This document shows, one piece after another, positions 1-6,679 of a stretch of 8,408 bases of DNA; the stretch's first letter is position 1, and every line of letters starts with the position of its first letter. Position numbers and translations under genes: made by a program. Under the pieces are notes generated by a model that did no database searches, had not been told where the DNA came from, and saw only the letters and a list, made by a program, of their open reading frames with translations. The DNA is from Actinomycetota bacterium (lineage in GTDB: Bacteria > Actinomycetota > Actinomycetes > Nanopelagicales > Nanopelagicaceae), in contig JAPLBK010000009.1 of the NCBI GenBank assembly GCA_026392775.1, positions 1 through 8,408 of the forward strand. Reading direction: 5' to 3'.

Positions 1-494
1 GCGTCATAACTCAGAATTACATTTAACAGTAAACCCGCATAGAAGAAGTAGCGGTGTGAGTTTTGGATAATAAGTGGGAATCGTGTCTCACCTGTGTACT
101 TCTTATGTGGTTCTGCGACTGCGCATGCTGGTGGTGACATCCAAAATGAACGGTAATAAGACTTGCGGTAGTAGTAACAAGTCATTCTAAAACCTAATGG
201 GAAAATCAAAATAATAAGAGCTGGTGAAAGTGCAAAGTTAAAGATCTCTGCACTTACTGGTGTGAAGCCAAGCATTGTCGCCTCTGGGACACACGCCTGC
301 GATAAACATGGTGAATAAAAAGGAGAAATCAAATGATCCTTGTAGTAATTCGCGCCTTCAAATGCTCGGAAGGTTGCGTAAACAACGAAGGACATAAGCA
401 CTCCGAAAGTAATAAGTGGCTGTAACCACCACTTGTCTGTGCGCAGGGTCCGTTCTTTGATCTTTGCCCGCGTTGGTGAAAAAACACCTGACAT
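1..494 (-). CDS. sdhC: Succinate dehydrogenase membrane-anchor subunit, Sdh1-type (partial, 3' end off left edge)
   Basis: This frame is open from the ATG at 494 to the window edge, giving 164 codons with no stop. The product is a membrane protein: a short basic N-terminus, a hydrophobic helix at about residues 25-42, a loop with SPFYSPC and a second Cys (C63, C68), a helix at about 88-103 ending in PLGFRMTCYYYRK, then SFWMSPPACAVAEPH, YTGETRFPL and NSHRYFFY. From memory these blocks match the actinobacterial integral membrane protein encoded beside sdhA/sdhB, equivalent to M. tuberculosis Rv0249c of the Sdh1 complex. That subunit anchors the flavoprotein and iron-sulfur subunits and passes electrons to quinone; the mycobacterial complex is reported to hold a membrane-embedded Rieske-type cluster. 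Conserved-looking C63, C68, C106, C124, H130 and H147 are candidate ligands (inference). The ATG at 494 is chosen over ATGs at 512 and 515 because only it has a good Shine-Dalgarno. sdhA and sdhB are expected just left of the window. Confidence 0.78.
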   Translation of the reverse strand, partial: MSGVFSPTRAKIKERTLRTDKWWLQPLITFGVLMSFVVYATFRAFEGANYYKDHLISPFYSPCLSQACVPEATMLGFTPVSAEIFNFALSPALIILIFPLGFRMTCYYYRKSYYRSFWMSPPACAVAEPHKKYTGETRFPLIIQNSHRYFFYAGLLLNVILSYD

Positions 495-614
495 GAATAA
501 CTCCCCCAGCATCATTGGTGGTAACTAGGGATAAGTCTCCTCTTGCCATTAATAATCGGCTAGGCGCAGAGGCCCTTTAGGACTATGAACTCAAACACAA
601 AAGTAAAGAAAAAA
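495..614. other. Intergenic region between tRNA-Ser and sdhC
   Basis: This 120-base spacer must contain the sdhC leader, but I see no convincing -35/-10 pair on the minus strand. Immediately after the tRNA CCA end the minus strand reads six T, then C, then three T, a possible transcript end for the tRNA. An imperfect inverted repeat (CCTCT at 539-543 and AGAGG at 568-572, with an inner GCC/GGC) could fold in the sdhC leader but has no T-run, so I do not call it a terminator. Confidence 0.4.
501..507 (-). promoter_or_regulatory. Ribosome binding site of sdhC
   Basis: On the minus strand GGGGGAG lies 6 bases before the ATG at 494. It selects this start over in-frame ATG codons at 512 and 515, which have no purine-rich sequence upstream. 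Confidence 0.6.
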
Positions 615-700
615 TGGCGGAGGGCGTGGGATTTGAACCCACGAAACTTTCGTTTGCCGGTTTTCAAGACCGGTGCACTCGGCCGCTATGCGAGCCCTCC
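615..700 (-). tRNA. tRNA-Ser(UGA)
   Basis: Read on the minus strand, the gene folds as a complete class II tRNA. The acceptor stem GGAGGGC (700-694) pairs with GCCCTCC (625-619). The anticodon stem CCGGT/ACCGG encloses the loop CTTGAAA with anticodon TGA (bases 664-666 on the plus strand), which reads UCA and related serine codons. A 14-base variable region forms an AAAC/GTTT arm with a GAAA loop, as expected for tRNA-Ser. The T arm is GTGGG/CCCAC around TTCAAAT. The discriminator is G, the usual serine identity base, and CCA is encoded (617-615). It lies 48 bases downstream of the HAD gene and about 0.86 kb from serS, whose product charges it. Confidence 0.96.
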
Positions 701-707
701 GTGGAAG

Positions 708-713
708 AGATTA
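708..713 (-). promoter_or_regulatory. Putative -10 element of tRNA-Ser
   Basis: The minus strand has TAATCT ending 7 bases before the first base of the tRNA, fitting the actinobacterial TAnnnT -10. A weak -35-like TTCGAC lies about 16 bases further upstream. No terminator separates the HAD gene from the tRNA, so readthrough from the upstream operon may also contribute. Confidence 0.45.
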
Positions 714-748
714 CCCGAAGATGGCCTGAGTCGAAAATCGGCTAAAAA

Positions 749-1561
749 TTAAGCGGGTAGATCTAACAACTTCTCAATAACTATTGCCACGCCATCACTC
801 TCATGTGATGGAGCTACATCTTTTGCATATTTGATTCCATCTGGGTGTCCATCAGCCATTGCATATGAGCGGCCACACCAAGCAAGCATTGAAAAATCAT
901 TGGGGTTATCACCAAATGAAACACAATCAGCTGCATCTATTCCAAGTCGCCCAGCAACCTTTGCCAATGTTGTTCCCTTTGATATTCCAAGTGCTGAGAT
1001 CTCAAGTAGGGATTCTCTTGCATTTGAATGTGTCACAGTGACTAATCCATCAAGTTCACGAAGTGCTATTTCGAGCATTTCATCTGATGTTAATTCACCA
1101 CTACTGCAACGGGCTAACATTTTAAACACTGGCCCTTTAGCTGCATCTTCAATTTTTTCAACACCAACATTATCTAAACCAACATCCCAGCGGGGCACGT
1201 AAGTTTTTTCGCGGTGGTAGTAATCATGAGTTTCAATTGCAAAAGAGACTTGAGGAATTGCCGCGCGCAATCTCTGTGCTATTTCAATTTGTGATTCCTT
1301 TGAGATCATCCATTCTTCAATTACTTCACGTTTTTGCAAGTCATAGAGCATTGCGCCATTGCCACAAATCGCTCCACCAAAACCAAAAGCTTCTCTGATT
1401 TCATTCATCCAGCGCGGTGGACGCCCAGTTATGAAATAGATATGGACACCCAAATCACGGGCTCTAGTGAAAGCATCAATGGTGCGCGCTGTGATTGTTC
1501 CATCGTGTTGAACGATGGTTCCATCTAAATCTGTTGCAATGAGTTTGGGGCGCTTATTCAC
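749..1561 (-). CDS. Cof-type HAD-superfamily phosphatase
   Basis: A 270-residue cytosolic hydrolase with all four HAD motifs: DLDGT with nucleophile D11 and acid/base D13; T45 in FITGR (motif II); K195 in ISKG (motif III); and GDNPND with D218 and D222 as Mg2+ ligands (motif IV). The region between motifs II and III (about residues 85-185) is a large C2-type cap, and GNGA at 67-70 is typical of the Cof/YidA subfamily. Such enzymes dephosphorylate sugar phosphates, nucleotides or flavin precursors; the substrate cannot be told from sequence. It starts at GTG, whose GTGA overlaps the serS stop by 4 bases, with no strong Shine-Dalgarno, so translation is probably coupled to serS. It is the last gene of the operon. 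I leave the symbol blank because several paralogues with different substrates exist in most genomes. Confidence 0.9.
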   Translation of the reverse strand: MNKRPKLIATDLDGTIVQHDGTITARTIDAFTRARDLGVHIYFITGRPPRWMNEIREAFGFGGAICGNGAMLYDLQKREVIEEWMISKESQIEIAQRLRAAIPQVSFAIETHDYYHREKTYVPRWDVGLDNVGVEKIEDAAKGPVFKMLARCSSGELTSDEMLEIALRELDGLVTVTHSNARESLLEISALGISKGTTLAKVAGRLGIDAADCVSFGDNPNDFSMLAWCGRSYAMADGHPDGIKYAKDVAPSHESDGVAIVIEKLLDLPA

Positions 1562-2817
1562 ACCAACTCAAATCGTTCTTTGCCAAGAAATGGTTGTAAC
1601 GCCTTTGGAATATTGACAGTTCCATCTGCATTTTGGTGGTTCTCTAAAATGGCAACAATCATGCGTGGAATGGCAACTAATGTTCCATTCAATGTCGCAA
1701 CGGCCTTTGTACCATCAGTATCTTTGTAACGGATATTCAGGCGGCGAGCTTGAAACTCTGTGCAGTTAGAAGTACTAGTGACTTCGCGGTATGCATCCTG
1801 TGTTGGGATCCATGCTTCACAGTCAAATTTACGGTTCGCACTTGACCCAAGGTCCCCTGATGCCACATCAATGACGCGATAAGGAATCTCCATTGCATTA
1901 AGGAACTCTTTCTCCCACTGCAAAATGCGGGCATGTTCCTCTTTAGCTTGATCTGGGTGGCAGAAAGAAAACATTTCCACTTTATCAAACTGGTGCACGC
2001 GGATAATTCCGCGGGTGTCTTTGCCGTAGGTCCCAGCTTCACGGCGAAAACATGATGAATAGCCGGCATAACGTATTGGAAGTTTATCTCCAGGAAGAAT
2101 TTCATCCATATGCATCGCAGCAAGTGGAACTTCAGAAGTTCCCACTAAATACACATCATCTTTTTCGATGCGATAAACATTTTCAGCAGCTTGTCCAAGA
2201 AACCCTGTGCCCTCCATTGCAGCTGGATTGACCAGTACCGGTGGAATTACTGGAACGAACCCTGCTTTTACTGCCATAGAGATCGCATAGTTAACGAGTG
2301 CAAACTCTAGAAGTGCACCAGAACCAGTTAAATAATATGAACGAGAGCCAGCGACTTTTGCGCCGCGCTCTGTGTCAATTGCACCGAGGAGTTTTCCTAA
2401 TTCAACGTGATCTCTTGGTTCAAAATCAAACTTTCGTGGTGTTCCAACATGTTCTAAGACTTTGAAATCAGCTTCTGTGCCAATAGGTGCACCGGGATCA
2501 AGAATATTTGAAAGCTGCATCACTAGCGCCTTGGTGTGCTCTTCAGCCTCTGTTCGCTTGCTATCAGCCTCTTTTACAGCCGTTGCTAACTCTTTAGCGT
2601 TTTCAAGGAGAACAGCTTTTTCATCACCTTTAGCCGCGCCGATTGATTTAGATAAGACATTTTGTTCTGCACGTAGTTTTTCAAACTTTTCAATGGCAAC
2701 ACGGCGTAATTCATCAGAGGCAATTACTTGATCAACAATCGATGCATCTTCACCGCGACCCTTTTGTGATGCACGGACCGCATCTGGGTTTTCGCGAATG
2801 AATTTAAGGTCAATCAT
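1558..2817 (-). CDS. serS: Seryl-tRNA synthetase
   Basis: A 419-residue class II aminoacyl-tRNA synthetase, full length for the family. It attaches serine to tRNA-Ser, and to tRNA-Sec where present. The N-terminus [12 protein letters not shown] is the family signature. Residues about 30-105 are charged heptad-like sequence forming the long antiparallel coiled coil that grips the tRNA-Ser variable arm. The catalytic domain has TSE (227-229) in the serine pocket, motif 2 FRRE (257-260) followed by KVE (279-281), and motif 3 IPRM with R385 followed by AILENHQ. The ATG at 2817 overlaps the pheA stop as ATGA, and its own TGA overlaps the GTG of the HAD gene, so it sits in the middle of a coupled operon. 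A cognate tRNA-Ser lies downstream on the same strand. No T-box or other leader is possible here because no untranslated space exists. Confidence 0.97.
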   Translation of the reverse strand: MIDLKFIRENPDAVRASQKGRGEDASIVDQVIASDELRRVAIEKFEKLRAEQNVLSKSIGAAKGDEKAVLLENAKELATAVKEADSKRTEAEEHTKALVMQLSNILDPGAPIGTEADFKVLEHVGTPRKFDFEPRDHVELGKLLGAIDTERGAKVAGSRSYYLTGSGALLEFALVNYAISMAVKAGFVPVIPPVLVNPAAMEGTGFLGQAAENVYRIEKDDVYLVGTSEVPLAAMHMDEILPGDKLPIRYAGYSSCFRREAGTYGKDTRGIIRVHQFDKVEMFSFCHPDQAKEEHARILQWEKEFLNAMEIPYRVIDVASGDLGSSANRKFDCEAWIPTQDAYREVTSTSNCTEFQARRLNIRYKDTDGTKAVATLNGTLVAIPRMIVAILENHQNADGTVNIPKALQPFLGKERFELV

Positions 2818-3644
2818 TTGCCGGCCTTTTCTCGTGGGTATGAACCTAGGAAGCGAATATCTTCACAGATTGCTCGCAACGCCTCGACCGTCTCCTTCAC
2901 TGGAGCTTCGTTAACGTGGCCCTCGGCATCAATAATGAAATGGTAATGCCCAAGTTCTAGTCCTGTTGGACGTGACTGAATAAAAGTTAAGTTAACGTCG
3001 CGCTTGGCAAACTCGGTCAAGATATCGAGCAAGGCTCCCGCGTGATCGATGCCGATAAAGACGGCAAGAGATGTGCGATCAAAACCAGTGGCCTTAGGTG
3101 GTGTTGCTGGCTTTGAGACCAAAACAAAGCGTGTGATTGCCCCAACGATATCGCCGATGTTGTCCGCAATAACAGTGAGTCCATAATGAGCTGCAGCAAC
3201 TGGGGCTGCAATAGCTGCATCAAACTCTCCGCGGCCAATAGCTTCAGCAGCTGCTGCAGTTGATGCAGTTGAGATTAATTCAGCCTCTGGATAATTCTTC
3301 GCAATATATGCACGGCATTGGGCTTCCGCATGTGGATGTGTCGCAATGCGGCGAATATCGACGGCATCGCGCCTTGCCATTAAAGCAAAAGAAACGGGCA
3401 ATGTAACTTCACCAACGATTGAAAGTGGTGATCCTGTTGCTAATTCATCCAGAGTTCTTGCCACAACACCTTCAACAGAGTTTTCAATCGGGACTAGCGC
3501 AAAGTGTGCTTTACCAACTCGGACTGCATCTAGGGCCGCGGTGACATTTGCGTAAGGGATGAGAGAATCATTTGAAGAAGTGATCTTTTTTAGAGCAGCT
3601 TCAGTGAATGTTCCCTTGGGGCCTAAATACGCATATGTGCTCAC
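2814..3644 (-). CDS. pheA: Prephenate dehydratase
   Basis: A 276-residue monofunctional prephenate dehydratase, which converts prephenate to phenylpyruvate in phenylalanine synthesis. The N-terminal periplasmic-binding-like domain begins [10 protein letters not shown] (6-15), contains PIENSVEG (52-59), and carries the catalytic TRF motif at 171-173. The C-terminal ACT domain (about 190-270) has GALL (203-206) and QSRP (223-226) where the usual Phe-binding motifs are GALV and ESRP, so feedback control may differ. There is no chorismate mutase domain, as in other actinobacteria. The start is GTG at 3644, the first possible start after an in-frame stop at 3650-3648. It lies 3 bases after the stop of the upstream phosphodiesterase gene with no clear Shine-Dalgarno, suggesting coupling. 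Its stop overlaps the serS start. Confidence 0.95.
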   Translation of the reverse strand: MSTYAYLGPKGTFTEAALKKITSSNDSLIPYANVTAALDAVRVGKAHFALVPIENSVEGVVARTLDELATGSPLSIVGEVTLPVSFALMARRDAVDIRRIATHPHAEAQCRAYIAKNYPEAELISTASTAAAAEAIGRGEFDAAIAAPVAAAHYGLTVIADNIGDIVGAITRFVLVSKPATPPKATGFDRTSLAVFIGIDHAGALLDILTEFAKRDVNLTFIQSRPTGLELGHYHFIIDAEGHVNEAPVKETVEALRAICEDIRFLGSYPREKAGK

Positions 3645-3647
3645 TGA

Positions 3648-4325
3648 CTAATGATACCCGAGCACCTTGCGTGCAAATGACGGATTATTTGTAATAAGGA
3701 CCTCCACACCGTTTTCTAAACAAAAGCGCATATCGTCAGCATCATCAACGGTCCAGACATATAAAGGCTTGATTGCATGGGTCATTTCTGGATTTGAGCG
3801 TAGAAGTTCCACGCTTGGACCAAGAATGGGTGCAGATGTAAATCGTTGCATCACATAATTCCATCGCTCATGGAGTAAGGCAACTGTTTTCTGTTGTGGG
3901 TTGATTTTTCGAATATTTTCAATCGCTAGCCAGGAAAATGACATTAAGACAACATCAGTTTCCAACTCTTCTTGTTCTAGTAGTTCTAAAACTTTCTTTT
4001 CAACCATACTTCCTTGCGGGACTGGATGTTTGGTTTCAATCGCAAGTTCCATATCGTTATCTCGAGCAAGTTCCAATAACTCTTCGAGCAAAACTGCTTG
4101 CGGGTACTGCTGTTTTATTTGTGGGTATGTCATCTCTGCGATTCGACCGCCATATCCAGCGGTGCGCTTCATATCGGCGTCATGCCATAACAAAATCTGA
4201 TTATCTTTTGTCAGGCGTACATCGCACTCCATGCCATCGGCGCCTTGATCGACCGCAGCTTTATATGCATCCATGGTCATCTCTGGGAAATCTATAGAGG
4301 CTCCGCGGTGGGCATATATTTTCAT
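3648..4325 (-). CDS. Glycerophosphodiester phosphodiesterase family protein
   Basis: A 225-residue GDPD-family TIM-barrel enzyme, expected to hydrolyse glycerophosphodiesters to glycerol-3-phosphate and an alcohol. It has the HRG start motif (H6 R7 G8), acidic metal ligands in ECDVRLTKD (E33, D35), the second catalytic His in WHD (H48), IETK (E97, K99), and the C-terminal VWTVDD (190-195) followed by ITNNP. The usual PENT motif after HRG reads PEMT, with Met at residue 16 instead of Asn. No signal peptide is visible, so it is probably cytosolic like UgpQ rather than a secreted GlpQ. It is the first gene of the minus-strand operon. M. tuberculosis glpQ1 lies near pheA and serS, which supports an orthologous neighbourhood. 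No Shine-Dalgarno precedes the ATG; a -10 element 6 bases upstream suggests a leaderless mRNA. Confidence 0.9.
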   Translation of the reverse strand: MKIYAHRGASIDFPEMTMDAYKAAVDQGADGMECDVRLTKDNQILLWHDADMKRTAGYGGRIAEMTYPQIKQQYPQAVLLEELLELARDNDMELAIETKHPVPQGSMVEKKVLELLEQEELETDVVLMSFSWLAIENIRKINPQQKTVALLHERWNYVMQRFTSAPILGPSVELLRSNPEMTHAIKPLYVWTVDDADDMRFCLENGVEVLITNNPSFARKVLGYH

Positions 4326-4331
4326 GATTAA

Positions 4332-4337
4332 AGATTA
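4332..4337 (-). promoter_or_regulatory. Leaderless-type -10 element for the GDPD-pheA-serS-HAD operon
   Basis: The minus strand reads TAATCT, then 6 bases, then the ATG at 4325. TAnnnT at this distance places the transcription start on the A of the ATG, the standard actinobacterial leaderless arrangement. No Shine-Dalgarno is present and no clear -35 is seen. Confidence 0.55.
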
Positions 4338-4345
4338 ACAGGGGT

Positions 4346-4351
4346 TAGGCT
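4346..4351 (+). promoter_or_regulatory. Candidate -10 element for pstP-pknB
   Basis: TAGGCT at 4346-4351 is followed by 7 bases and the ATG at 4359, compatible with a leaderless pstP transcript starting two codons inside the longer reading. An alternative is TATATT at 4315-4320, which would give a leader containing AGGGG (4340-4344) 8 bases before the ATG at 4353. The sequence alone does not decide between them. Confidence 0.35.
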
Positions 4352-4352
4352 T

Positions 4353-5132
4353 ATGCCCATGAGCGCTATTTACTTCCAGAGCAGTGCGCGCTCGGCTGAC
4401 GGTTTACAACGCAGCGGAAATGAAGATTCTGCTTTTATTTCTGGTCGCCTCATTGCAGTTGCTGATGGAATGGGTGGACATGCTGGTGGTGAAGTTGCAT
4501 CGAAGATTGCGATTAAAGCTCTGCAAAAACTTAGCCCGGTACTAACAAGTTCAGAGATTGATGCTGATTCCATAGAAGATTTACTTCTTCACTCGCTGTT
4601 CACTATCGATTCACAGATAGGTGAATACGCCGAGGAGGTAACTGAGCTCCGTGGAATGGGAACAACCCTTACGGCCTTATTAATTGTTGATACAAACATT
4701 GCATTGCTGCATGTGGGAGATTCTCGCTGCTACCGCCTGCGGGCAAACACATTAGAACAGTTGAGCAATGACCACACAGTTATTCAAGAACTTCTGGATC
4801 AAGGTGCTATTTCACAATCTGATGTGGCAGATCACCCACAACGCTCTGTTTTAACTCAAGCGCTCATGGGCCAAGGCACGGTCACTCCTATTTTGCAGAT
4901 CTATGAAGTGAAAGAGAAAGATCGTTATCTACTCTGCAGCGATGGTTTGTCTAGTGTTTTAACTGAAAAAGAGATTAAATCCTTGTTAAAGAAATCTGAT
5001 CGCTCTGATGCGCTTAAAGCGTTAATTGATGCCACTTACATCAATGGTGCACCAGATAACGTCACTGTTATTGTTGCCGACATAACCGGTGATGAAGTCA
5101 CAACCAATGAAGTTTTAGGAGCGGCGCAATGA
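4353..5132 (+). CDS. pstP: PP2C-family Ser/Thr protein phosphatase (PstP-like, soluble)
   Basis: A 259-residue PPM/PP2C phosphatase that removes phosphate from Ser/Thr, normally opposing PknB. Visible motifs are R20 with GNEDS (22-26), the metal-binding DGMGGHAGG (D38), GMGTTL, HVGDSR, the NDHT segment, LTQALMG, CSDGL (D197) and GAPDNVTV (D235): the complete catalytic set. The protein stops about 15 residues after the catalytic core. M. tuberculosis PstP (about 510 residues) continues into a membrane helix and an extracellular domain, both missing here, so this enzyme should be cytosolic. Two starts are possible, ATG 4353 (spaced 8 bases from AGGGG) or ATG 4359 (consistent with a leaderless transcript). 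Its stop overlaps the pknB start as ATGA. The divergent GDPD start is only 27 bases away. Confidence 0.93.
   Translation: MPMSAIYFQSSARSADGLQRSGNEDSAFISGRLIAVADGMGGHAGGEVASKIAIKALQKLSPVLTSSEIDADSIEDLLLHSLFTIDSQIGEYAEEVTELRGMGTTLTALLIVDTNIALLHVGDSRCYRLRANTLEQLSNDHTVIQELLDQGAISQSDVADHPQRSVLTQALMGQGTVTPILQIYEVKEKDRYLLCSDGLSSVLTEKEIKSLLKKSDRSDALKALIDATYINGAPDNVTVIVADITGDEVTTNEVLGAAQ
5117..5121 (+). promoter_or_regulatory. Ribosome binding site of pknB
   Basis: AGGAG lies 7 bases before the pknB ATG (5129), inside the last codons of pstP. With the ATGA overlap it fixes the kinase start and indicates coupled translation. Confidence 0.7.
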
Positions 5133-6679
5133 TTAACTCGCTCTTTGGTGACCGCTACAAGCTCGGTGAAATGATTGGCACCGGCGGTATGGCTGATGTG
5201 TATGTTGCCGAAGACACTCGCCTTGCCCGCCAAGTTGCAATAAAAGTATTGCGCAGTGATTTAGCCCGTGATCCTTCATTTGTTGCACGTTTTAGAAAAG
5301 AAGCGCTAGCTGCTGCTGGTTTAAATCACCCTGGAATTGTTGCCGTTTATGACTCCGGTGAAACGCCTGCCCCATACATAGTGATGGAGTTAGTCTCTGG
5401 CCACACTTTGCGTGATCTCATTCATGACGGTGAGCGTGTGCCACTCAAGCGCGCACTTGAAATAGGTGAAGGAATCTTGGCGGCCCTTGATTATTCTCAT
5501 CAGCGCGGAATCGTTCACAGAGATATTAAACCTGGCAACATCATGATTACTGATCATGGCGATGTGAAAGTGATGGATTTTGGAATTGCGCGCGCCCTTG
5601 CAGATCTTGGTGCAACGCTCACTAGCACCTGGAATATTGTTGGTACTGCCCAATATCTCTCCCCTGAGCAGGCTTTAGGTGAAGTTGCAGATTTGCGTAG
5701 TGATATTTATTCAACTGGATGTTTGCTCTATGAAGTATTAACTGGGCAGCCACCATTTACCGGTGATACTCCAGTCTCTATTGCCTACCAACATGTTTCT
5801 GGTGTTCTTGTGACTCCTAGCAAGATTCAACCAGAACTACCTGAAGGCGTTGATGTCATTCTCTCTGTGGCCCTTGCTAAGAAAGCTGAGGATCGTTACC
5901 AATCAGCAGGCCTGATGCTCGATGATTTATTGAAAGTGGGAACTGGCCAAGCCCTCACTACAACTATTCCTAAAGTTAAAATCTCACGCCGCAAAGTATT
6001 AGTGGGTGCGTTGAGTTCCATTCTTGCAATCACTGTTATTGCCGCTGGTTTATTTGTTACTCGGCCATCAGGTGATGCTAATAATCTGCCTCAAATCCCT
6101 AACGTTGTGGGCTTAACTCAAGCTGATGCTCAGTCTCTTCTCAAAGATTATGTTGTAACAATCCAACGTGCCCATGATGGACGAATCCCTTTAGACCGAG
6201 TTGCTAGCCAAATACCTTTGGCAACAACACGTGCACAAAAAGGCTCTGGAGTTGTCTTAACTATTTCAGATGGGCCAGGAGATGCTGTCATTCCCACAGA
6301 TTTAGTGGGTATGTCACTCATTGATGCCCGCGCAGCGCTCAGTGCTGTTGGTTTAGTTGTCTCTCGAACAGAGGCCCTTCCTTCGGATGAAGCACTTGGA
6401 ACTGTTTTGAAAGTAACTCCCGAGCCTGGTTCAACTATTACTGCCGGCAGCGGAGTTGTTCTACAAATTGCTAGTGGCCAGGTTGTAGTCCCCTCACTTA
6501 TTGGTGTGGATGCAATCCAAGCCAGAACGCTGCTTGTTCAAGCTGGATTCTTAGTTAATGCCATTGATGCATATGATGCAAACCAACCTATTGGTGTTGT
6601 TATCAGACAAGCACCTGACGGTGGCACAACACAAACAATTGGTAAGTCTGTAACCATTACAGTTAATAAAGCACCTTAA
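5129..6679 (+). CDS. pknB: PASTA-domain Ser/Thr protein kinase (PknB-like)
   Basis: A 516-residue transmembrane receptor kinase. The cytosolic kinase domain (about 9-270) has the glycine loop IGTGGMADVY (16-25), VAIK with K39, E58, HRD (130-132, catalytic D132), N137, DFG (150-152) and an activation loop with T165 and T167, aligned to the two autophosphorylated Thr of mycobacterial PknB, before GTAQYLSPE. A basic stretch (SRRK) precedes one membrane helix (about 290-311). Outside the cell are three PASTA repeats (about 320-384, 386-451 and 452-516), one fewer than mycobacterial PknB, which bind muropeptides or peptidoglycan in relatives. It likely controls cell wall growth and division, with the overlapping pstP as its phosphatase. 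No pknA, pbpA or rodA lies between them, unlike the usual actinobacterial operon. The TAA at 6677-6679 overlaps the stop of the convergent trpG. Confidence 0.96.
   Translation: MINSLFGDRYKLGEMIGTGGMADVYVAEDTRLARQVAIKVLRSDLARDPSFVARFRKEALAAAGLNHPGIVAVYDSGETPAPYIVMELVSGHTLRDLIHDGERVPLKRALEIGEGILAALDYSHQRGIVHRDIKPGNIMITDHGDVKVMDFGIARALADLGATLTSTWNIVGTAQYLSPEQALGEVADLRSDIYSTGCLLYEVLTGQPPFTGDTPVSIAYQHVSGVLVTPSKIQPELPEGVDVILSVALAKKAEDRYQSAGLMLDDLLKVGTGQALTTTIPKVKISRRKVLVGALSSILAITVIAAGLFVTRPSGDANNLPQIPNVVGLTQADAQSLLKDYVVTIQRAHDGRIPLDRVASQIPLATTRAQKGSGVVLTISDGPGDAVIPTDLVGMSLIDARAALSAVGLVVSRTEALPSDEALGTVLKVTPEPGSTITAGSGVVLQIASGQVVVPSLIGVDAIQARTLLVQAGFLVNAIDAYDANQPIGVVIRQAPDGGTTQTIGKSVTITVNKAP

Noticed and set aside
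358..549. A 63-codon minus-strand reading frame beginning MARGDLS.
   Set aside because: It lies out of frame with the sdhC frame (start 494), which has recognisable family motifs across the same bases; this frame has no similarity I can recognise.
539..572. Possible terminator or riboswitch-like hairpin upstream of sdhC.
   Set aside because: The stem is short (5 bp plus a small inner helix) with a long loop and no T-run; only described as an imperfect inverted repeat.
701..748. Intrinsic terminator after the HAD gene.
   Set aside because: No GC-rich hairpin followed by a T-run on the minus strand; the few T bases directly after the HAD stop precede, rather than follow, any stem.
831..1202. 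A 123-codon plus-strand frame opposite the HAD gene.
   Set aside because: It is antisense to well-supported HAD coding sequence (motifs III and IV lie in this region) and its Ser/Pro-rich product resembles no family; a shadow frame.
3901..4297. Two overlapping plus-strand frames of about 100-119 codons opposite the GDPD gene.
   Set aside because: The GDPD frame carries HRG, ECD and WHD motifs here; the plus-strand frames are low-complexity shadows with no ribosome binding sites.
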